DNA from: Gammaproteobacteria bacterium
GTDB lineage: Bacteria > Pseudomonadota > Gammaproteobacteria > Steroidobacterales > Steroidobacteraceae
Assembly: GCA_028293805.1 (NCBI GenBank)
Contig: JAQGOC010000261.1
Location: 1 to 35,121, forward strand
Direction: 5' to 3'
Length of the DNA: 35,121 nt
Both the position numbers and the translations under genes were made by a program. Every line of letters starts with the position of its first letter. Positions within the stretch are counted from its first letter, which is position 1. Positions 30,639 through 35,121 of the stretch are shown piece by piece. The notes under the pieces are model-generated. The model was given only the letters and a program-made list of their open reading frames with translations, was not told the DNA's origin and ran no database searches.

Positions 30639-32003
30639 TCAGGGGTTGTACTCGAGCGCCCTGCCGTCGCGCTTGTACACAACACCGTCCTTCATCACGA
30701 AGCTCACCTGTTTCAGCAGGCCGATATCGGCGACAGGGTCGCCGCCGACGGCCACGAGATCGGCGAGCTTGCCTGCCGTGACACTGCCCAGATCCTTGTC
30801 GCGCTTGAGGAGCTCGGCCGCATGGACGGTCGCCGCCTGGATCGCGAAGAGTGGCGGCATCCCGGCCTGTACCATCAACTCGAACTCGTGCGCATTCTGT
30901 CCGTGCGGATAGACGCCCGCATCCGTGCCGAAGGCGATCTTCACTCCGGCCTTGTAGGCGCGGCCGGCAGTGCCGAGGATCAGGGGTCCGATCGCCGCCG
31001 CTTTGGCCGCAACCTGCGGCGGATAGAATCCCGGGACGCTCGCCTTGTGAGCGACATAGTCTCCCGCGATGATGGTGGGGACGTACCAGGTGCCGTGCTC
31101 CTTCATCAGCTTCATATCCTGCTCGTCCATGAGCGTGCCGTGCTCGATCGAGTCGACACCCCCCAGTACGGCGCGCCGGATCGCTTCCGCTCCATGCGCG
31201 TGGGCCGCGACCGTAAACCCATAATCATGGGCAGTTGCGACCACGGCTTTGATCTCCTCCAATGTGAGCTGCGCGTTATCGCCGCTCGTGCTCTGATCCA
31301 GCACTCCGCCGGAGGGCATGATCTTGATCAGGTCATCGCCCTTTTTGTAGTGCACGCGCACTGCCTTGGCGGCGTCCTCGACACTGTTGATGATACCGCG
31401 CTCCGCGCCGGGATCCCCGGCGAGGTCATTACGGTACCCATCTGTCGGATCCGCATGTCCGCCCGTCGATCCGATCGCCACCCCCGCCGTGAAGATACGG
31501 GGGCCGGCAACCAGTCCCGCATTGATCGCATTACGCAGCGCAACGGTCTCGTTGGCCTGATCGCCGAGATTACGCACTGTCGTGAAGCCCGCCAACAGCG
31601 TGCGTCGCGCGTAGATAGTGGATCGAACGACGTAGTCCGCGATGTTCCAGTGAAAGTCGTCCACGTAGCTCGTCGGGCTCGACTCGGCGCTCAGATGCGT
31701 GTGGCTGTCGATCAGGCCGGGAAGGCACGTCTGGCCGGAGAGATCGATCTGTGTGGCGCCCGCCGGTGAGCGTGAGCCCTGAACCACCTCGCGCACGCGC
31801 TTGCCCTCGATGACGACGGTGGTCTCGCCTAGCATCTTGCCCGCCAGGACATCTAACAGGTGGCCGCAGTGGATCGCGATCACAGGAACAGCTGCGGCCG
31901 GGCCAGGTGCTTCGGCGGCGAGGACCGTGGAGGCAGCGGCGACTGTCAGTGTTGCTGTGAGCGCGATAAGTCCGGGCCATGGCCCGACGGAGGTGCGAGT
32001 CAA
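30639..32003 (-). CDS. Exported metal-dependent amidohydrolase (Xaa-Pro dipeptidase/imidazolonepropionase-like)
   Basis: This is a 454-residue amidohydrolase-superfamily enzyme with a Sec signal peptide (ending near LAAEA, residue 30), so it works in the periplasm. The binuclear metal site is visible: HTH at 101-103, the candidate carboxylated Lys227 (DLIKIMPSGG), His268/His270 (AAHAHG), His288 (IEHGT) and Asp361 (FGTDAG). This pattern matches the imidazolonepropionase-like/Xaa-Pro dipeptidase subgroup, often cleaving dipeptides or N-acyl amino acids. There is no ATG: the start is a TTG at 32003 with AAGGAG 7 bases upstream, which leads straight into the signal peptide. It follows the autotransporter gene by 75 bases on the same strand and may share its transcript. 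Convergent with the transglutaminase-like gene across a terminator hairpin. Confidence 0.9.
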   Translation of the reverse strand: MTRTSVGPWPGLIALTATLTVAAASTVLAAEAPGPAAAVPVIAIHCGHLLDVLAGKMLGETTVVIEGKRVREVVQGSRSPAGATQIDLSGQTCLPGLIDSHTHLSAESSPTSYVDDFHWNIADYVVRSTIYARRTLLAGFTTVRNLGDQANETVALRNAINAGLVAGPRIFTAGVAIGSTGGHADPTDGYRNDLAGDPGAERGIINSVEDAAKAVRVHYKKGDDLIKIMPSGGVLDQSTSGDNAQLTLEEIKAVVATAHDYGFTVAAHAHGAEAIRRAVLGGVDSIEHGTLMDEQDMKLMKEHGTWYVPTIIAGDYVAHKASVPGFYPPQVAAKAAAIGPLILGTAGRAYKAGVKIAFGTDAGVYPHGQNAHEFELMVQAGMPPLFAIQAATVHAAELLKRDKDLGSVTAGKLADLVAVGGDPVADIGLLKQVSFVMKDGVVYKRDGRALEYNP

Positions 32004-32078
32004 GTGCGTACTCCTTTGAGGTGAGGATGAATGGAAGCGTGACGAGCAGTCTGCAAGACGCAGGCGGCTTCCTTGAAA

Positions 32079-34769
32079 CTAAAAGCGTGTTGCGACCCTG
32101 ATGCCCATCGACGTGTCGTGCAGCTTCGTGAGTGCCAGGCCCGCCATCGCCTGGTAATCGATGAATGCGGCGATCCCGTAGGGAAACTGCGCGGACAGGC
32201 CCGTCGACCAGTTGAAGTAGTTCCTGTCGGGAGCATCGGTCATTATCGTGAACCCCGCCGCCGCGTCTGCCGCGAAGTGCGCGCTGACCGCCTGTGCCGA
32301 GCCCGCGAACTCATGCACTGCCGAGGCCTGAACATGGGGGAGGAGCACTGCATAGCGCGTGCTGAGCGCGTATGACATGTGTCCGCCCGTTTTCAGGGTG
32401 AAGGACTCTCCCGTCTGAGCGTCGAAGGTCAGGTTCAGGCCGTCGGCGCCCGACTCGTCGAAGCCGTCGATGTCGAGCCTGGAATAGCTCAGAGTGACGA
32501 GCGGACCGGCCAGCAACCCGCCCCAGTGCCAGTCGTAGCCGGTGCTCGCACTGACGGCTGACTGCCGCCCCCTCGTGCTGCCGGTGGCGGTCCGATCGAC
32601 AGTGCCGCCGACCGAGGTGACGACGCTGCTGGTGAACAGGACGCGCCGGCTCGAGTCGTAGTCCACCTTGCCGCGACTGCCGATGAAGTCGACGTACCAG
32701 TCCCCCTTGTACCAGGACCCATACGCTGAAAGCGTGAGGTTCTTGCTGTCGAGGCGGGCTTCGGGTGCCGCGAAGAGGCTTTTCGCCTTGCCATATCCAA
32801 CGGCACCGCCGGCAACCAGCGAGTCCGTGAACCGGTAATCGACGCCAACCGTGAGGCTCTGGTCGCGCAGATCGAAAGCCGATTCTCGGCCACTCGCCGC
32901 CCGATCCCCTACCCGCAGGTCGCCGGTCACGAAGATACCCAGGCGGTCTTTGAGCAGCTCGCCGTCCGAACTGCTGGTGTTGTCGCCGGCTCCGCCACCG
33001 AAGGCTTTGCCGGCGAGGGAAGCGAGTGATTGCAACGGCACCTGCGTGTCGCCCGCCTGCACATGAAGTCCGGAAGCGCTCGCGCCACGGCTGCCGCGGC
33101 GCAGCTCGGTGAGGCGGTCGCCGAGATTCTTGAATTGCGAGTCCGAGAAATCCAGGCCGATACGCTGCATGCCGGTGACCTGCTGGCCGGACAGCGCGTC
33201 GAGCGCGGTCTGCAGGCCGGGGACGTCCACGGCATTGACGTGATCGCGAATCAGGGCGCGACATTGCTGGAGCAGATCGGTCGGGCGGGCCGCGAGCGCC
33301 GCACCGGCCACATATTGGCTCGTCAGGTCCGAACAACTCTGTTCGAGCGCGCGCGCGACCGATTTCTGATTCGCGGTGAGGCCGGGAATCGATGACAGGG
33401 GGTTCGGTACATTCGCCGAATTAGTATCCGCGACAGTGATGGTGGCGACTGCCTTCGTCACGGCCCCGCCCGCCGGATCCGTTACGCTCAACGTGACAGT
33501 GTTGACGCCATCGCGCAGGCGCAGTGTCGGCTTGTCCGTTCCGTTTGCCGAATCGGCTGTGATCGGCTGTCCGCCAGACAGCGCCGTCGCGGTCCATGCG
33601 AAAGCCGACAACGGCAGGGTTCGCCCGACTGTGGTCACGGTACCGACGAACGGCACGCGCTCGCCCGGGAGCCCGTCGGAATCGGCTACGGAACGGTTGC
33701 CTCCGGCGATCTGGACCGTCACATTCCCGCTTACCGTGATGGTGACAGAGGTTGGTGCACTGGACAGCCCGCGGCTGTCCGTCACGACGAGCGACACCGT
33801 GTTATCCCCATCGACGAGATTCAGCGAGGGTTTAGGGCCGACCGCAGCCGTCACCGCAGCACCGTTGACGGACCATGTGTACGTCACAATGCTGGCATTG
33901 CCTTGCGCCGAGCTGCCGCTGCCATCCAAGGCTACAACCTCTCCCGCCTTGCCATCTGTATCGGCCACGGCCCGGTTCCCTCCGGCGATGGCGGCTGTCG
34001 GTACCGGTGGCGATCCGACCGTGATGACTACGGATGTCGATGCGCTGACTTGAATTCCGTCGTCGTCCACAAGCGACACTGTGTTAGGCCCGTCGTTCAA
34101 ACGGAATGTCGCAGTCGCGGTGATGACGTTGCTGGGCTGGCCGTTGATGGTCCAGTGATACGTCGTCGTCGTGCAGTTGGCGCCACAGTCGCCAAACGTG
34201 CTCTGCGTACCGTCGACTAGCACGGTCTCGCCGGGGAGATTGTCCGTGTCGGCCACAGTGCGGTTGCCGCCAGCAATTACCGCGACACTGGGCGCACTGA
34301 CGGTGATGCTGAGAGTCTGTGTGTTACTGAAGTTGCCGGCCTGATCCTGAACGACCAGCGTCGCCGTGTGATTCCCATCGGCGAAATTGACGGCGAGTGT
34401 CGGGCTCGCGCTCGTCTGGTTCGCTCCTCCATCGACCGTCCACGTATAGGAGGTGATCGGTGAGCCGGTTTGGGTCGAGGGGGTGCTCTGCGAGCCATCG
34501 AGCGTCACCGGCTCACCCGGCGCCTGGTTCGAGTCGTAGACCGAGCAGACGCCATCGCCGCATATATCGTGAGTATTCCCGCCTGTAGCGTTTGCTACGA
34601 CCGTAGGCCCCGCTACCGACTGCGCGCGCGCGGCCGAAGGTGCAACGAGCAACGCGAGCAGCGTCGCTGCTACCGCAGCGACAGCGAGCCGGTGACGAGT
34701 GAAATGCGCGCCCGCAATGTCTCGCGGGCAGCGCCGCAGCCAGGCGCGCCGTTCAAAATACGGTTCCAT
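32079..34769 (-). CDS. Autotransporter with four PKD/Ig-like modules
   Basis: This is an 896-residue surface protein of the classical (type Va-like) autotransporter type. The signal region is long, with a charged N-terminal extension (residues 1-27) and a hydrophobic core ending ARAQ at 47-50. Four beta-sandwich modules of about 90-105 residues follow (53-158, 161-251, 257-346, 350-446), each opening with a GGNR-x-VADTD-x-x-PGE-type sequence. An alpha-helical region (about 452-560) with Cys479 and Cys503 leads to a C-terminal barrel (about 605-896) of alternating strands ending in the aromatic RVATRF. The ATG at 34769 follows GGGGGA by 7 bases; the open frame upstream to 35069 lacks family similarity. 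PKD/Ig modules suggest adhesion or a stalk; no protease or esterase motif is seen in the passenger. Confidence 0.88.
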   Translation of the reverse strand: MEPYFERRAWLRRCPRDIAGAHFTRHRLAVAAVAATLLALLVAPSAARAQSVAGPTVVANATGGNTHDICGDGVCSVYDSNQAPGEPVTLDGSQSTPSTQTGSPITSYTWTVDGGANQTSASPTLAVNFADGNHTATLVVQDQAGNFSNTQTLSITVSAPSVAVIAGGNRTVADTDNLPGETVLVDGTQSTFGDCGANCTTTTYHWTINGQPSNVITATATFRLNDGPNTVSLVDDDGIQVSASTSVVITVGSPPVPTAAIAGGNRAVADTDGKAGEVVALDGSGSSAQGNASIVTYTWSVNGAAVTAAVGPKPSLNLVDGDNTVSLVVTDSRGLSSAPTSVTITVSGNVTVQIAGGNRSVADSDGLPGERVPFVGTVTTVGRTLPLSAFAWTATALSGGQPITADSANGTDKPTLRLRDGVNTVTLSVTDPAGGAVTKAVATITVADTNSANVPNPLSSIPGLTANQKSVARALEQSCSDLTSQYVAGAALAARPTDLLQQCRALIRDHVNAVDVPGLQTALDALSGQQVTGMQRIGLDFSDSQFKNLGDRLTELRRGSRGASASGLHVQAGDTQVPLQSLASLAGKAFGGGAGDNTSSSDGELLKDRLGIFVTGDLRVGDRAASGRESAFDLRDQSLTVGVDYRFTDSLVAGGAVGYGKAKSLFAAPEARLDSKNLTLSAYGSWYKGDWYVDFIGSRGKVDYDSSRRVLFTSSVVTSVGGTVDRTATGSTRGRQSAVSASTGYDWHWGGLLAGPLVTLSYSRLDIDGFDESGADGLNLTFDAQTGESFTLKTGGHMSYALSTRYAVLLPHVQASAVHEFAGSAQAVSAHFAADAAAGFTIMTDAPDRNYFNWSTGLSAQFPYGIAAFIDYQAMAGLALTKLHDTSMGIRVATRF
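33432..34613 (-). repeat. Four PKD/Ig-like coding repeats
   Basis: The four modules of the autotransporter lie at 34296-34613, 34017-34289, 33732-34001 and 33432-33722. Each has AGGNR-VADTD, PGE, a YTW-VNG-like core and an L-DG-NTVSL-V-D stretch. Module 1 is the most divergent: GGNTHDICGDGVCSVYDSN replaces the GGNR motif and adds two cysteines. The DNA has diverged, so they are old duplications. Confidence 0.85.
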
Positions 34770-35121
34770 CCCCCGATCCCCCGTCCCCGAGCCTATTTGA
34801 GTGCTTTTTGCGCCCCACATCCTGAAAGGCGCGGCGGTCGCCGTCAATACGCGATCGCGACGAACGCCCGCGCGCACGGATGTAGGCCCCGCGTAGTACG
34901 ACCACACTGCGCGGTCTGTCCCCTGGCGAACGACCAGACACTGCGTCGCCAAAGAGTGACATTGCGGCGCCGACGCGGCAACCGTACCTTGCACGTCACA
35001 TCGCAAATACCGTGCCGGCCAGGGAATTTGCATCGTCGCAGACTCTGACACAACAGCGAGGCCCGGCAAACGGAGGGCCCCTACCGCACAGAACGCAACT
35101 CCTCGCGAGGGGCCTGCTTTT
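34770..35121. other. Region upstream of the autotransporter, no gene seen
   Basis: The last 352 bases contain no gene I can support; short frames on both strands lack homology. The autotransporter promoter should be here. At the extreme right, GGCCCCT (35076-35082) can pair with AGGGGCC (35108-35114) around a 25-base loop that includes CCTCGCGAGG, followed by CTGCTTTT; this could be the terminator of a plus-strand gene or a remnant, but it is weak. Confidence 0.4.

Noticed and set aside
1-35121. Mobile element, prophage, toxin-antitoxin or defence system
   Set aside because: No transposase, integrase, phage structural, toxin-antitoxin, restriction or cas-like protein could be recognised in any frame; composition looks even along the window.

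Overview
The window is a gene-dense, GC-rich bacterial chromosome segment. It holds an outer-membrane TonB-dependent receptor, a classical autotransporter, a Tat-secreted dehydrogenase subunit and a PQQ/haem c periplasmic dehydrogenase, so the host is Gram-negative. The mix of spinster-type MFS transporters, a GMC dehydrogenase, an 'EIVVTA'-type TonB receptor, an ECF42-type sigma factor and a polyvinyl-alcohol-dehydrogenase-like quinohemoprotein suggests a free-living proteobacterium. Gammaproteobacteria of the Nevskiales/Steroidobacterales kind, or Sphingomonadales, are my best guess, but no marker gene is present to prove it. I see no tRNA, rRNA, CRISPR array, transposase, integrase or phage gene.

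Layout. 1-3068 (minus): an oxidative operon of Tat-targeted gluconate-2-dehydrogenase-type small subunit, GMC flavoprotein and MFS transporter (cut by the left edge). 3338-4381 (plus): a glutathionyl-hydroquinone-reductase-like GST. 4387-6804: AEC-type permease (minus), VOC/glyoxalase-fold protein (plus) and zinc alcohol dehydrogenase (minus), packed tail to tail with overlaps. 6888-9443 (minus): glycogen phosphorylase. 9818-12328 (minus): TonB receptor with a strong terminator hairpin. 12654-14102 (minus): spinster-like MFS. 14214-14819 (minus): PfpI/DJ-1 protein. 15060-18702 (minus): TIM-barrel isomerase, SDR and a secreted alkaline-phosphatase-superfamily enzyme. 18828-19607 (minus): a tail-anchored coiled-coil protein built from about sixteen 11-residue repeats.

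From 19.6 kb most genes are on plus: a repeat-rich gap, then a DGPF/YCII protein overlapping an ECF42-type sigma factor, MarC, a second spinster-like MFS and a CmcJ/NvfI-like oxygenase. A PVA-dehydrogenase-like quinohemoprotein lies on minus. An ABC exporter pair, pirin and a transglutaminase-like protease follow on plus. The right end carries, on minus, a secreted amidohydrolase and an autotransporter with four PKD/Ig-like modules.

Functionally this looks like an accessory metabolism and envelope neighbourhood (uptake, periplasmic oxidation, detoxification, export), not a single pathway. The most self-contained small systems are: the ECF42/DGPF module, with a candidate autoregulatory promoter and a hairpin next to the ribosome-binding site; the spinster-MFS plus CmcJ-like oxygenase pair; the TIM-barrel/SDR/phosphatase operon; and the hendecad-repeat membrane protein. 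Seven genes appear to start at GTG or TTG, so automatic start calls here need care.
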